A stretch of 56,592 nucleotides of DNA from the NCBI GenBank assembly GCA_002305445.1, contig DBRA01000071.1:18162-74753 (forward strand), read 5' to 3'. Of the stretch, positions 1-8,084 are shown one piece after another. The notes under the pieces were generated by a model that worked only from the letters and a program-made list of their open reading frames with translations, was not told where the DNA came from and made no database searches. The position numbers and the translations under genes are program-made. Every line of letters starts with the position of its first letter. Position 1 is the first letter of the stretch. This stretch comes from Clostridiales bacterium UBA1380 (lineage in GTDB: Bacteria > Bacillota > Clostridia > Oscillospirales > CAG-272).

Positions 1-9
1 CGGCGAGGC

Positions 10-38
10 TTGCAAATAACAAGCGGAAATGTTATAAT
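10..38 (+). promoter_or_regulatory. Sigma-A type promoter of the acetyltransferase gene
   Basis: A -35 box TTGCAA (10-15) and a -10 box TATAAT (33-38) are separated by exactly 17 bases. The start codon of the next gene is about 38 bases downstream, preceded by GGGAG. Nothing else is visible in the first 76 bases. Confidence 0.6.
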
Positions 39-76
39 GCGGAAGGTATATTTATATTACAGGGAGAAACGGATTT

Positions 77-1324
77 ATGATCATTCGAAAGCTCCGGAGC
101 GACGAGAAGTACAAGGCGCGGCTCGCATCTGCCGTCGCGTTTGAATTCGGCATAGACCTCGCGAAGGAAAAGGAAAATTCCGCGCAGGCGAAAGAAACGG
201 ACGCCGCCGAAAACGTCATTTCGGCCGTCTCCCTGCCCTCCGATGCGTACACAACCGACACATGGGGCGCTTTTACCGACGACGATGACACGATCATGGC
301 GTCGATGTTCGCGTATCCGTATACGGTCCGCTTCGACGGCGCCGATGTGCTTATGCGCGGAGTCGGCGGCGTCGCGACGCTGCCGCCGTACCGGCGTCAG
401 GGCGCGATACGCGAGTGTATGCGCGCGTTTTTCGCCGACATGCACAGCCAGGGGTTTCTGTTTTCGTGCCTGTATCCGTTTTCGACGGCGTTTTACCGTC
501 AGTTCGGATACAGCTGCGGCGGAAGGGTAAACACCTGGGAGGTCGGCATAGGCGGACTGCGCAAAAACGAGAACGTCCGCGGGAGCGTAAAGATGATACT
601 GCCGGGCGACGACATGTCCGCACTCGACCACATTTACGCGAAAATGTCGGAGCGCTACAACATGGCCGTGCGCCGGGTCGCCTTCGACCGCTCGCTCGAG
701 GACGCGAACACGCTCGAGCAGCGGCGGTATATTTACGTCTGGTGCGCCGAAAACGGAGAGCCGCGCGGCTTTATGATAACAAAAAAGTCCGGTGACGTCA
801 TGGATGCGGCAAACGACTTCTCCTCGCGCGGCTCCTTCTACTTTTTGGATGCGGCGGCGTTTACCGGCCTCATGAACTTCGCGCTGACATTCGCGTCTAA
901 TTATAAGGCGGTTCGCTTCAGCCTGCCCGAGGATATAAAAGTCGACCGCATGATCGGCGAGGGAACTGAGCTTTCGTGCAGCCAGTCGCACAACGGGATG
1001 GTCCGCGTGATCGACGTCGAAGAGGTGCTGAAGCTGTGCCGCACACGCGGCGAAGGCGTTGTAAAAATCGGCATACGCGACAACATGGCGCCGTGGAACA
1101 CGGGCGTCTGGCGCGTGCGCTTCGGCGGCGGCAAGACCGAAGTCGAGAACGTCGCGGGCGAAGCCGACGTCTACATGGACATAAGCGACTTTTCGGCGCT
1201 TATCACCGGCGCCGCCGACGACGAAGACATGCGCTGGATGCCCGGCGTGCACGTCATAAATCAAAGCGCTCCTTTCGGCGGCTTATTTTATCGCAAGCCG
1301 TACATGCTGTGGGATCTGTTCTGA
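77..1324 (+). CDS. Eis-like GNAT N-acetyltransferase
   Basis: A 415-residue protein of the Eis-like family: an N-terminal GNAT acetyltransferase domain, a second GNAT-like half and a C-terminal sterol-carrier-like (SCP2) domain. The acetyl-CoA site is visible at about residues 95-115, where GVGGVATLPPYRRQG matches the family V-x-x-x-R-x-x-G loop. The stretch FSCLYPFSTAFYRQFGY is also typical. Known members acetylate amines, including aminoglycosides and lysines. The substrate here cannot be read from sequence. The length matches the family (about 400). It has its own promoter, and a GGGAG ribosome site lies 10 bases before the ATG. It is probably cytoplasmic because no signal peptide is visible. 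Confidence 0.88.
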   Translation: MIIRKLRSDEKYKARLASAVAFEFGIDLAKEKENSAQAKETDAAENVISAVSLPSDAYTTDTWGAFTDDDDTIMASMFAYPYTVRFDGADVLMRGVGGVATLPPYRRQGAIRECMRAFFADMHSQGFLFSCLYPFSTAFYRQFGYSCGGRVNTWEVGIGGLRKNENVRGSVKMILPGDDMSALDHIYAKMSERYNMAVRRVAFDRSLEDANTLEQRRYIYVWCAENGEPRGFMITKKSGDVMDAANDFSSRGSFYFLDAAAFTGLMNFALTFASNYKAVRFSLPEDIKVDRMIGEGTELSCSQSHNGMVRVIDVEEVLKLCRTRGEGVVKIGIRDNMAPWNTGVWRVRFGGGKTEVENVAGEADVYMDISDFSALITGAADDEDMRWMPGVHVINQSAPFGGLFYRKPYMLWDLF

Positions 1325-1371
1325 TTCCGGGGCAATAATAAAATTACGGTTGTTAGTTTAAAGGCAGATAT

Positions 1372-2628
1372 ATGCGTAAAATACTGATATTGTTTTTACT
1401 GGCGGCGACGCTGTCGCTCTGTTCCTGCTTTATATCGGTGCGGCCGGCAAGCGATACGACGCGCCCTGCAGGACGGAGCGAAGAGACAGCAAATCCCGCA
1501 GTATCGGAGTCCGGGACGGAGAATTCTGCGGAAGCATCGACGACGGAGCCGGTGACGGTTAACGATACGAACGTTGATGCGGCTGATGTTATTGCCGAAA
1601 CCGGCGACGAAGAGCGGATCGAAGAGCTTCTGTCGGCGATGTCTATCGAGGAGAAGGTCGGGCAGATGTTCCTTGTCCGCGCGCCTGACGATAATATCGC
1701 TTCGGTCGTGACCGATTACGCTCCGGGCGGGCTCGTGTTCTTCTCGTCGCACTTCGAGAACCGCACGACCGAGACCGCCGCCGCGATGATATCGGAAGCG
1801 CAGGCCGCGTCGAAGACGCCGATGCTCACGGCGGTCGACGAGGAGGGCGGGACCGTCGTCCGAGTCAGCAAATATCCGGCGTACAGATCGCAGCCGTTTC
1901 TTTCGCCGCGCGAGATATACGCCGCCGCGGGCGGCGGTGATGCCGGTATAACAGCGCTGTACGACGATGCATCCGAGAAGTCGGCGCTGCTTGCGTCGCT
2001 CGGCATCAACGTAAACCTCGCGCCCGTCTGCGACATAACGACGGGTGAGGACGAGTTCATGTACAAGCGCTCGCTCGGCGAAGACGCACAGACGACGTCG
2101 GCCTTTGTGACGACTGTCGTCGAAGCCTCCGCCGAACACGGCGTCGCGTCCGTGCTTAAGCACTTCCCGGGCTACGGCCCCTGCCCCGATACGCACAATA
2201 CCGCAGCCCATGACACAAGGCCGTACGAGGCGTTCTCCGAAAAAGACTTCCTGCCGTTTACCGCCGGAATCGAAGCGGGGGCGCAGGCGGTCATGGTCAG
2301 CCATCTAATCGTCGATGCGTTTGACGCGGATAGACCAGCATCCCTCTCCACCGCCGTTCACGCGGCGCTGCGCGGTGCGCTCGGCTTCACGGGCGTCATT
2401 ATGACAGACGACCTCTCCATGGGCGCCGTCGGCGATTACGCCGGCACCGAAGAAGCCGCCGTCCTCGCCATCGAGGCCGGCAACGATATCATCGCCACAT
2501 CGGACTATGCCGTCCAGATACCGGCGGTGCTCAACGCCGTATCGAGCGGCAGGCTGACCGTCGAGAGGATTAACGAAAGCGTGCGGCGCATACTGCAATG
2601 GAAGATCGACGCGGGTATTCTCAAGTAA
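1372..2628 (+). CDS. GH3 beta-N-acetylhexosaminidase-like lipoprotein
   Basis: A 418-residue glycoside hydrolase family 3 protein resembling NagZ/BglX N-terminal domains. The N terminus is a lipoprotein signal (hydrophobic LILFLLAATLSLCSC, with lipidation expected at the cysteine near residue 19). A Ser/Thr/Glu-rich linker follows, to about residue 75. The catalytic barrel shows KHFPGYG at about residue 263, the NagZ-type region D-THNTAAHD that supplies the acid/base His/Asp dyad, and IMTDDLSMGAV, which carries the nucleophile aspartate at about residue 344. It should act at the outer membrane face on N-acetylglucosaminides, either wall fragments or host glycans. It lies 47 bases after the acetyltransferase gene with no terminator between, so co-transcription is possible. 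A strong terminator follows. Confidence 0.85.
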   Translation: MRKILILFLLAATLSLCSCFISVRPASDTTRPAGRSEETANPAVSESGTENSAEASTTEPVTVNDTNVDAADVIAETGDEERIEELLSAMSIEEKVGQMFLVRAPDDNIASVVTDYAPGGLVFFSSHFENRTTETAAAMISEAQAASKTPMLTAVDEEGGTVVRVSKYPAYRSQPFLSPREIYAAAGGGDAGITALYDDASEKSALLASLGINVNLAPVCDITTGEDEFMYKRSLGEDAQTTSAFVTTVVEASAEHGVASVLKHFPGYGPCPDTHNTAAHDTRPYEAFSEKDFLPFTAGIEAGAQAVMVSHLIVDAFDADRPASLSTAVHAALRGALGFTGVIMTDDLSMGAVGDYAGTEEAAVLAIEAGNDIIATSDYAVQIPAVLNAVSSGRLTVERINESVRRILQWKIDAGILK

Positions 2629-2642
2629 TGTGACGATATTAA

Positions 2643-2680
2643 AAGGATCGGGGACAGCCCCGATCCTTGATTTTTTATTT
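2643..2680 (+). terminator. Rho-independent terminator after the GH3 lipoprotein
   Basis: An 11-bp perfect stem (AAGGATCGGGG / CCCCGATCCTT) with loop ACAG is followed by GATTTTTTATTT. It separates the GH3 gene from the convergent minus-strand gene. Confidence 0.9.
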
Positions 2681-2724
2681 ATTATGCACCGGTGTGAATA
2701 ATTTATCGAATTTAGCGCGTATAG

Positions 2725-3309
2725 TTAATTAAAGTCGACCATCGTGCGGCGGCAGTTGCCGCAGACACGCACGTCCGTTCCGTCGTTATAAAGCGTGCCG
2801 CAGGCTATGCAGAGCTTGTTCCTGTGCGACGGGGAATCGACGACGACAGGACGGTCGAAGCCGTGATAGTGGCGCACTCTCTCGCCCGTGACGTAGTATC
2901 CCGAGTAATCCGTACCGTCGCAGTTGACGTCGTATTTATGCTCGCGGCCTTTTTCGTCCTTCATTTTGACATGGAGCATTTTCGTCGTAACGATCTTTTC
3001 CCCGTCCTCGCCGATAATGGGGAACTTTATCGTCTCGAGGTCGCTCGATACGATCTCGCCTTCCCATCCTGTGTCGGTGAACATCTCGTAAACCTTGAAT
3101 CTCCACACGCCGACGGCGGCAATCGCGGCGAAAGCGGCAACGGCGATAAGCTTTTCGCCGATGCTCTTATCGTCGCTTGCAAAGTACCATATGTACGCGG
3201 CTACAAGCACCGCGATCAGTATGAGCAGCTTGACGACGCGCACGCCGTATTTCTTAGCGGCGATTTTGCGCAGGTCGCCGTTCTTGCGGGAAAGCTTTAC
3301 ATCAGCCAT
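2725..3309 (-). CDS. Hypothetical two-helix membrane protein with C-terminal zinc ribbon
   Basis: A 194-residue protein I cannot assign to a family. After a basic N terminus come two likely membrane helices (about residues 24-45 and 52-68). A soluble beta-rich region (about 75-160) follows, and then a zinc-ribbon-like end with CIAC and CGNC about 14 residues apart. The ATG at 3309 was preferred over an in-frame GTG at 3327 because GGAG lies 10 bases before it and would be inside the longer reading frame. It is monocistronic and divergent from the kinase-like gene. The zinc ribbon suggests a protein- or nucleic-acid-binding role at the membrane, but this is inference. Confidence 0.7.
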   Translation of the reverse strand: MADVKLSRKNGDLRKIAAKKYGVRVVKLLILIAVLVAAYIWYFASDDKSIGEKLIAVAAFAAIAAVGVWRFKVYEMFTDTGWEGEIVSSDLETIKFPIIGEDGEKIVTTKMLHVKMKDEKGREHKYDVNCDGTDYSGYYVTGERVRHYHGFDRPVVVDSPSHRNKLCIACGTLYNDGTDVRVCGNCRRTMVDFN

Positions 3310-3354
3310 CGGTAATTTACTCCGCACACTTGAAAATACACCGATTTTATGGTA

Positions 3355-3386
3355 TCATAAAAAAGCGCCGTTGTAAAGACCGGCGC
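3355..3386 (-). terminator. Hairpin with T-run between divergent genes
   Basis: Arms GCGCCG (3365-3370) and CGGCGC (3381-3386) are followed, on the minus strand, by TTTTTTAT. It lies between two divergent genes, so it would stop antisense transcription from the right. On the plus strand it sits in the leader of the kinase-like gene. Confidence 0.45.
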
Positions 3387-3420
3387 GCAACTTTTTATAA
3401 CGGAGAATCTGCGGCGCGTT

Positions 3421-4140
3421 ATGATATACACTATATCTTTGACAGGTGATCTCGGCTCCGGTAAAACAACGGTACGGGATATTTTTGCAAAAAACTACGG
3501 AACCACGACTTTCACAACCGGTGAGCTTGTGCGCGAGGCCGGCAGAAAGCGCGGGATGGACATCAACGAGTTCAGCCTGTTTATGGAGAAGCATCCCGAA
3601 ACGGACCGAGAGATCGACGACGCGCTGGCAGCAATGAACGTCGAGGGGCGTTCGATCATAATCGACTCGCGCATGGCATGGCACTTCGTGCGCGGAACGT
3701 TCAGAGTTTATCTTTCGGTGGATCCGCTCGAATCGGCGCGCAGGATACTCAAAGCGGGCCGCGGAAGCGAACACTTCGAGTCGCTCGAGGAAGCCGCGGC
3801 AAACGTGACGCGGCGTAAGAAGTCGGAGCGCGACCGCTACCTGGCCCTTTACGGTATCGATCGCGACAGGCTGCATAACTATGATCTCGTGCTCGATACG
3901 ACATGCCTTTCGCCCGAGAGGACGGCTGAAATCATAGCGGAGGAGTATAACAAATACGTCTCGGGGCTCCCGCGCGAGCGGTTCTATCTGTGCCCGAAGC
4001 GCATCATCGCCGGCTGCGCCGACGAGGACGGCGATATCGTCGTGAGCCGCGACGGCGACAGCTTCACGCTTGTCAAAGGTGCGCGCAGCTTGAGAGAAAA
4101 AATAGACGAAGAGATCGTCGCCTGCGCTGTAATCGAATAA
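3421..4140 (+). CDS. Cytidylate-kinase-like P-loop nucleotide kinase
   Basis: A 239-residue protein with a Walker A loop GDLGSGKTT at about residues 9-17. The following layout (TGELVREAGRKRGM, an IIDSRMAWHFV stretch and a lid region rich in Arg/Lys) resembles archaeal-type cytidylate kinases and Pfam AAA_18/cytidylate-kinase-like proteins. Those families phosphorylate CMP/dCMP or related nucleosides. The true substrate here is unknown. About 60 residues after the kinase core (from residue 185) contain no motif I recognise. It is followed by a bidirectional terminator shared with bioY. Confidence 0.75.
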   Translation: MIYTISLTGDLGSGKTTVRDIFAKNYGTTTFTTGELVREAGRKRGMDINEFSLFMEKHPETDREIDDALAAMNVEGRSIIIDSRMAWHFVRGTFRVYLSVDPLESARRILKAGRGSEHFESLEEAAANVTRRKKSERDRYLALYGIDRDRLHNYDLVLDTTCLSPERTAEIIAEEYNKYVSGLPRERFYLCPKRIIAGCADEDGDIVVSRDGDSFTLVKGARSLREKIDEEIVACAVIE

Positions 4141-4141
4141 T

Positions 4142-4172
4142 AAAAACCCGTGCGTGAGCACGGGCAATTTTT
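4142..4172. terminator. Bidirectional terminator between the kinase gene and bioY
   Basis: Stem CCCGTGC (4147-4153) / GCACGGG (4158-4164) with loop GTGA is flanked by an A-run on the left and CAATTTTTA on the right, so it can end transcripts from both convergent genes. Confidence 0.85.
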
Positions 4173-4731
4173 ATTCGGGCAGCTTTATATGGCGGCGCAC
4201 AACGCGCGCGATTATGACGGCAAGCGCGAGCTTTGCGGCGTCGGGCAGAACGAACGGGAAGACGCACCAGCCGAGCGCGGTCGACAGCCCTATCTCGCCC
4301 GACGTGCGCGCGTAGACAGCCATAAACCATGCCGTCCCGAACGCATAGCAGACGATAAGACCCGCCGCGAGGGCAGCTGCGCGTACTGCGGTTTTGTCCG
4401 AAAGCTTCTCCGCGAGCGCATAAATCAGCGCGATAAGCAGAAAGCCGACTATGTATCCGCCGGTCGGGCCAGCAAGCCATGTGATGCCGCCGCCGAAATT
4501 CGAGAATACGGGAAGTCCCGCGGCGCCGATTATTATATATGACAGCACCGCAAGCGTTCCGCGCCGCCCGCCGATCATCGAAAGAACGGCGAAAATGCCG
4601 AACGTCTGCAGCGTAAACGGGACCGGCGACGGTATCGTTATCCACGAACACACGACGATAAGCGCCGTCGCCGCCGCTATGTATGTTATATCGATAAGCT
4701 TTTTCTTTGGCGATGATGTTTTCACTGCCAC
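4171..4731 (-). CDS. bioY: Biotin ECF transporter substrate-binding protein BioY
   Basis: A 186-residue integral membrane protein with about six hydrophobic segments. The BioY signature is clear: PVPFTLQTFGIFAVLSMIGGRRGTLAV near residues 36-60 and the GLPVFSNFGGGITWLAGPTGGYIVGF stretch. BioY captures biotin at high affinity and usually works with shared ECF energising subunits EcfA/A'/T, which are not in this window. The start is GTG at 4731, with GGAGAG six bases upstream. A biotin ligase lacking a DNA-binding domain lies at 51.2 kb, so BirA repression of this gene is not expected. Confidence 0.93.
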   Translation of the reverse strand: MAVKTSSPKKKLIDITYIAAATALIVVCSWITIPSPVPFTLQTFGIFAVLSMIGGRRGTLAVLSYIIIGAAGLPVFSNFGGGITWLAGPTGGYIVGFLLIALIYALAEKLSDKTAVRAAALAAGLIVCYAFGTAWFMAVYARTSGEIGLSTALGWCVFPFVLPDAAKLALAVIIARVVRRHIKLPE

Positions 4732-4840
4732 GTTTATCTCTCCGCTTATACTTAGTTCCTGCCGCCGCGTTTTACATGCCGCCGCGGCGGCGCGCTTTTT
4801 GATACGTCATTTATAGGTTTGGCATTGCGCTTTAATAAAG

Positions 4841-4867
4841 CAAAAAACGCGCCGGTATAAGGCGCGT
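4841..4867 (-). terminator. Terminator of tRNA-Glu
   Basis: On the minus strand, ACGCGCC / GGCGCGT arms (4847-4853 and 4861-4867) enclose a 7-base loop and are followed by TTTTTTG, just four bases after the tRNA 3' end. Confidence 0.8.
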
Positions 4868-4871
4868 TTTA

Positions 4872-4943
4872 TGACCCGTGGGAGAATCGAACTCCCGTTT
4901 CCGCCGTGAAAGGGCGGTGTCTTAGCCGCTTGACCAACGGGCC
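4872..4943 (-). tRNA. tRNA-Glu (anticodon TTC)
   Basis: A 72-nt cloverleaf read on the minus strand: acceptor arms GGCCCGT / ACGGGTC plus discriminator A, a D arm, an anticodon stem CCGCC / GGCGG holding loop CTTTCAC (anticodon TTC, glutamate), and a T arm ACGGG-AGTTCGATTC-TCCC typical of tRNA. CCA is not encoded. It has its own perfect promoter and terminator, so it is a monocistronic tRNA gene. Confidence 0.95.
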
Positions 4944-4962
4944 GCTTTCAGACAGCTTCGTA

Positions 4963-4991
4963 ATTATATCATAAGCAGCCGCCCGTGTCAA
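4963..4991 (-). promoter_or_regulatory. Perfect consensus promoter of tRNA-Glu
   Basis: On the minus strand TTGACA (4986-4991) and TATAAT (4963-4968) are spaced by 17 bases, starting transcription a few bases before the tRNA 5' end. Confidence 0.85.
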
Positions 4992-5051
4992 GCCCTGTTT
5001 TTTATTTTTGATGTTTTCTAAAATGAAAAATTCTTATAAAAATCCGGATAT

Positions 5052-5921
5052 TTATATGGGAAGCGATATCTTTTTTCGCGATAAATACCAACTTCTGCCG
5101 TTATCGGCGCTTCCCTGATAATAAAGATATACCTCGCCGTCGATATCCTCGAAGACGTACGGGTGGCCGGACTCCGACGCGTTCCATTCGCCGGGCGCTC
5201 CGTTGGGCAGAAACGGCATCAGGGAAACGCGTGTAAAATGCACGCCGTCGTCCGATACGGCGCAGCCGATCTGCTGCGGGGCGCAGTTATAGCTGCCGCC
5301 GTAGAACATATAAACGCGTCCGCCGCGCGCAATCGCCGCGGGCGCTTCGATGCACTCGCCCTCCCACGGCAGCTCCGGCTTTAGTATCGCGCCGTCGAAC
5401 GCTTCGGTGAAATCGCCGCGCGTGTACGCCGAACCGAGCGGCGCCGCCGCGCAGCCCACCATCTGTATCTTCATCCGCGGGTCGCGGGTCGCATAATAAA
5501 GGTACAGCTTATCGCCGAACACGCAGACGTCGGCGTCGATTGCGCGTCCGCAGCTCCAGCTTCCGGCTCGAGGCGCGAAAACGGGATTGGCTTCGTCCTT
5601 TATAAAGTCTATGCCGTTGCCCGACACTGCGTGGCATATAGCGTCGCGCGCGCCGTTGCCGTATGTCTGGTAAAACAGATGCACCTTTCCGTTTAACACG
5701 ACGGCTCCGGGCGCTCCGATACCGTTTTTCTCACAGTCCTGCGTAAGCGGCAGTTCGCCGTGTATGCGCCACTCGTCACCGTCGCAGGAAACGGCGATCC
5801 CAAGGCGCAGCGAGCCGTTTTCGGCGAAACGCGAGTAATACATATAATAGCGTCCGTGCAGGTATACGACGGCCGGGTCCTTCGCCTTATGCGTTCCGCA
5901 GGTGTTGTCGGTGAAAATCAT
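5052..5921 (-). CDS. GH43-like five-bladed beta-propeller glycoside hydrolase
   Basis: A 289-residue protein with the repeating aromatic YYMYYSR / LYLYYATR / VYMFYGG strands of a five-bladed propeller. The three GH43 acidic residues are visible: Asp15 in KDPAVV (general base), Asp131 in IDADV (pKa modulator) and Glu192 in IEAP (general acid). This family removes arabinose, xylose or galactose from oligosaccharides. GH117/GH130-like activities cannot be excluded. There is no signal peptide, so it should act in the cytoplasm on imported oligosaccharides. It is the last gene of the five-gene minus-strand operon controlled by the LacI regulator at 10.6-11.6 kb. Confidence 0.8.
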   Translation of the reverse strand: MIFTDNTCGTHKAKDPAVVYLHGRYYMYYSRFAENGSLRLGIAVSCDGDEWRIHGELPLTQDCEKNGIGAPGAVVLNGKVHLFYQTYGNGARDAICHAVSGNGIDFIKDEANPVFAPRAGSWSCGRAIDADVCVFGDKLYLYYATRDPRMKIQMVGCAAAPLGSAYTRGDFTEAFDGAILKPELPWEGECIEAPAAIARGGRVYMFYGGSYNCAPQQIGCAVSDDGVHFTRVSLMPFLPNGAPGEWNASESGHPYVFEDIDGEVYLYYQGSADNGRSWYLSRKKISLPI

Positions 5922-5948
5922 ATCGTCCCTCCGCTGTTGATGCTAATA

Positions 5949-5978
5949 GACCGGACGAAAGCGCGCTCCCGTCCGGCC
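5949..5978 (-). other. Intercistronic hairpin between aldo-keto reductase and GH43 genes
   Basis: Arms GACCGGAC (5949-5956) and GTCCGGCC (5971-5978) form an eight-pair stem with one weak pair. No T-run follows, so it is more likely an mRNA stability or processing element than a terminator. Confidence 0.45.
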
Positions 5979-5993
5979 TATGTTGCGTTTAAT

Positions 5994-7010
5994 TTACTTT
6001 TTCCATCCGGGGATGACGCCGTCGACGTCCCAGAGGTCGTACCAGTCCTCTGCGCCCTCCCACAGGAAGACGTGTCCCTTGATAAAGCGGCAGTTTTTAT
6101 CGGAGGCGGCGATTGCGGCCATCTCCTCATCAGTCAGCGGGTCCTCGGTGACGGCGCGGAGGTTGGACGCGAGGTTCGCGCGTTTCGTCGAGAATGGTAT
6201 CGGCACCGTGCCGCGCTGCGCGGACCACTTAAGGCACACGACGGCGGGATGCACGTTGTGCGCTTTGGCTATCTCGACTATAACCGGCATCGCGGTGTCG
6301 ACGACGTCGTCGGGCGCCATATCGCGCGCAGGGCGGTTGGGTGAGCCGACCGGGCAGTATCCGACGGGCTGCATGCCGTTTTCAACCGTATATTTATACA
6401 GCTCCGGCTGCTGGAACGACGGGTGCAGCTCCATTTCGTTGAGCACCGGCTTTATCTTCGCGTCGCGAAGTATCAGCTTCAGCTTCGGTATCGTGACGTT
6501 AGAGATGCCGGGGTTGCGGACGAGGCCTTCCTTTACGAGCGTCTCCATCTGCGCCCACGTCTCCATGAACTCCTCATGGATATACGGGTGCGCGTCAGGC
6601 GAGCGGCTGTTGATGTCGCAATGCGGCGCGTGCCAGTTCGGGAACGGCCAGTGGATGAAATACGCGTCAAGGTAATCGAGGCGCAGGTCGTGCAGGCTCT
6701 TTTTGCAGCTTTCGACGACGCGCTTGTGGCTGTCGTTCCAAACCTTGCTCATGACAAAAAGTTCGGAGCGCTCTGCAACGCCGTTTTTAAGGGCGCGCTC
6801 GAGCTCGACGCCGATCAGATCCTCGTTTCCGTATACGGAAGCGCAGTCGAAAAGCCGGTATCCGAGTTCCAGAGCGATGCCGACGCAGGAGGCGACAAGC
6901 TCGGGGTCCGCATGGTCGGATCCGAATGTGCCCATGCCTATTATGGGCATTTTATCGCCGGTTGCGAGCGTTACCTTCGGCACGAGAGCGGGATCAATAA
7001 TGTCGGTCAT
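5994..7010 (-). CDS. Aldo/keto reductase
   Basis: A 338-residue NADP(H)-dependent aldo/keto reductase. The barrel starts with KMPIIGMGTFGSD. The catalytic tetrad is recognisable: Asp in RLFDCASVYGN with Tyr five residues on, Lys in FVMSKVWN and His in AYFIHWPFP. The C-terminal cofactor loop VPIPFSTKRANLASN binds the NADP phosphate. The ATG at 7010 was chosen because AAGGGA precedes it by six bases. An upstream in-frame ATG at 7028 lacks such a site. In the operon it lies 30 bases after the zinc dehydrogenase gene and probably reduces or oxidises a sugar or sugar alcohol of the same pathway. Confidence 0.88.
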   Translation of the reverse strand: MTDIIDPALVPKVTLATGDKMPIIGMGTFGSDHADPELVASCVGIALELGYRLFDCASVYGNEDLIGVELERALKNGVAERSELFVMSKVWNDSHKRVVESCKKSLHDLRLDYLDAYFIHWPFPNWHAPHCDINSRSPDAHPYIHEEFMETWAQMETLVKEGLVRNPGISNVTIPKLKLILRDAKIKPVLNEMELHPSFQQPELYKYTVENGMQPVGYCPVGSPNRPARDMAPDDVVDTAMPVIVEIAKAHNVHPAVVCLKWSAQRGTVPIPFSTKRANLASNLRAVTEDPLTDEEMAAIAASDKNCRFIKGHVFLWEGAEDWYDLWDVDGVIPGWKK

Positions 7011-7040
7011 GTCAGTATTCCCTTTCATGTTTTTATATTT

Positions 7041-8054
7041 TCAGCACTTGAGCATCAGCTTGCCGCCGACCTTGCCTTCGGCATAAAGCGCGAACGCGCG
7101 GTCGATCTCGTCGAGCGGGAAGAAGCGGTACACGAGCGATTCGTCAGCCTTTAGCGCGCCCGTTCCGAGGTAATGCGCGGTCAGCTCCCATTCCTCTCCC
7201 GGGAACGGCGCGCTGTAGCTCATCCAGCTGCCGGTGAGGCGGAACTCCTTGCGGTTCATGCATTCCCACTGCTTCTGCGTGAAGGTGACGGGCACATGCG
7301 GCGTGCCGATGAAGCACACGGACGCCTTGTTCGCCGCCACCTCGAACGCGTCGATCATCGTTGCCGGCTGGCCGGCGGTTTCATAGACAAAGTCGTACTT
7401 CGTGTCGGGCAGGCCGTTCGTCGTGTTGACGGTATAATCGGCGCCTACGGAGCGCGCGATCGCCAAGCGCTCGTTTGATATATCGAACACCGTGACGGAC
7501 TTCGCGCCGAGTATCTTCAGCCATTGAAGCGTGAACGAGCCGATCGTGCCGCCGCCGAGAACGGCGCAGTCGCGGCCGCCGATAAATCCGGATAAACGCA
7601 CGCCGTGAAGCCCTACCGTCGAAGGCTCGAAGAACGCGCCGGACACGAACGACACCGAATCGTCGAACGGCACGACGTTCGCGCGCGGGACGCACACATA
7701 TTCGGCGAAGCTGCCCGAGACGCGCGAGCCGATGAATGAGTAGTGCTTGCAGAGCGAATAGTTGCCGCGCGCGCAGTCCTCGCATTTCATGCACGGCACG
7801 AGCGGAGCGGCGGTGACGCGCTGGCCGGGAGTCAGATCGTCGACGCCCTCGCCCATACCGGCGACCTCTCCGGAGAATTCATGGCCTAATATTATCGGAT
7901 AGTATTTCGCTTCGTTTCCGAGCACGCGCGGAACGTCCGAGCCGCAGATGCCGGTCGCGCGGACGCGTATGAGAACCTCGCCGGCCTTGGGCTTCGGAGT
8001 CTCCCATTCGACGCAGCGGATATCGCCTTTGGCGAAAAGTACGCCAGCTTTCAT
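7041..8054 (-). CDS. Zinc-dependent alcohol/polyol dehydrogenase (GatD/sorbitol dehydrogenase type)
   Basis: A 337-residue medium-chain dehydrogenase. Catalytic zinc ligands are Cys in GICGSDV (about residue 37) and the HE pair in GHEFSGEV (about 59-60). The structural zinc cysteines lie in PCMKCEDCARGNYSLC (about 88-102). The Rossmann motif AVLGGGTIGSF is at about 165. It most resembles galactitol-1-phosphate 5-dehydrogenase and sorbitol dehydrogenases, which convert a polyol (or polyol phosphate) to the ketose. Its neighbours, a sugar kinase and a GatY-like aldolase, support polyol catabolism. The exact substrate is not determinable here. Confidence 0.88.
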   Translation of the reverse strand: MKAGVLFAKGDIRCVEWETPKPKAGEVLIRVRATGICGSDVPRVLGNEAKYYPIILGHEFSGEVAGMGEGVDDLTPGQRVTAAPLVPCMKCEDCARGNYSLCKHYSFIGSRVSGSFAEYVCVPRANVVPFDDSVSFVSGAFFEPSTVGLHGVRLSGFIGGRDCAVLGGGTIGSFTLQWLKILGAKSVTVFDISNERLAIARSVGADYTVNTTNGLPDTKYDFVYETAGQPATMIDAFEVAANKASVCFIGTPHVPVTFTQKQWECMNRKEFRLTGSWMSYSAPFPGEEWELTAHYLGTGALKADESLVYRFFPLDEIDRAFALYAEGKVGGKLMLKC

Positions 8055-8084
8055 ATATATATACGCCCTCTTTTCAGATATATA

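Noticed and set aside
4732..4846. Search for a biotin operator or biotin riboswitch before bioY
   Set aside because: No recognisable site, and the encoded biotin ligase lacks a DNA-binding domain.
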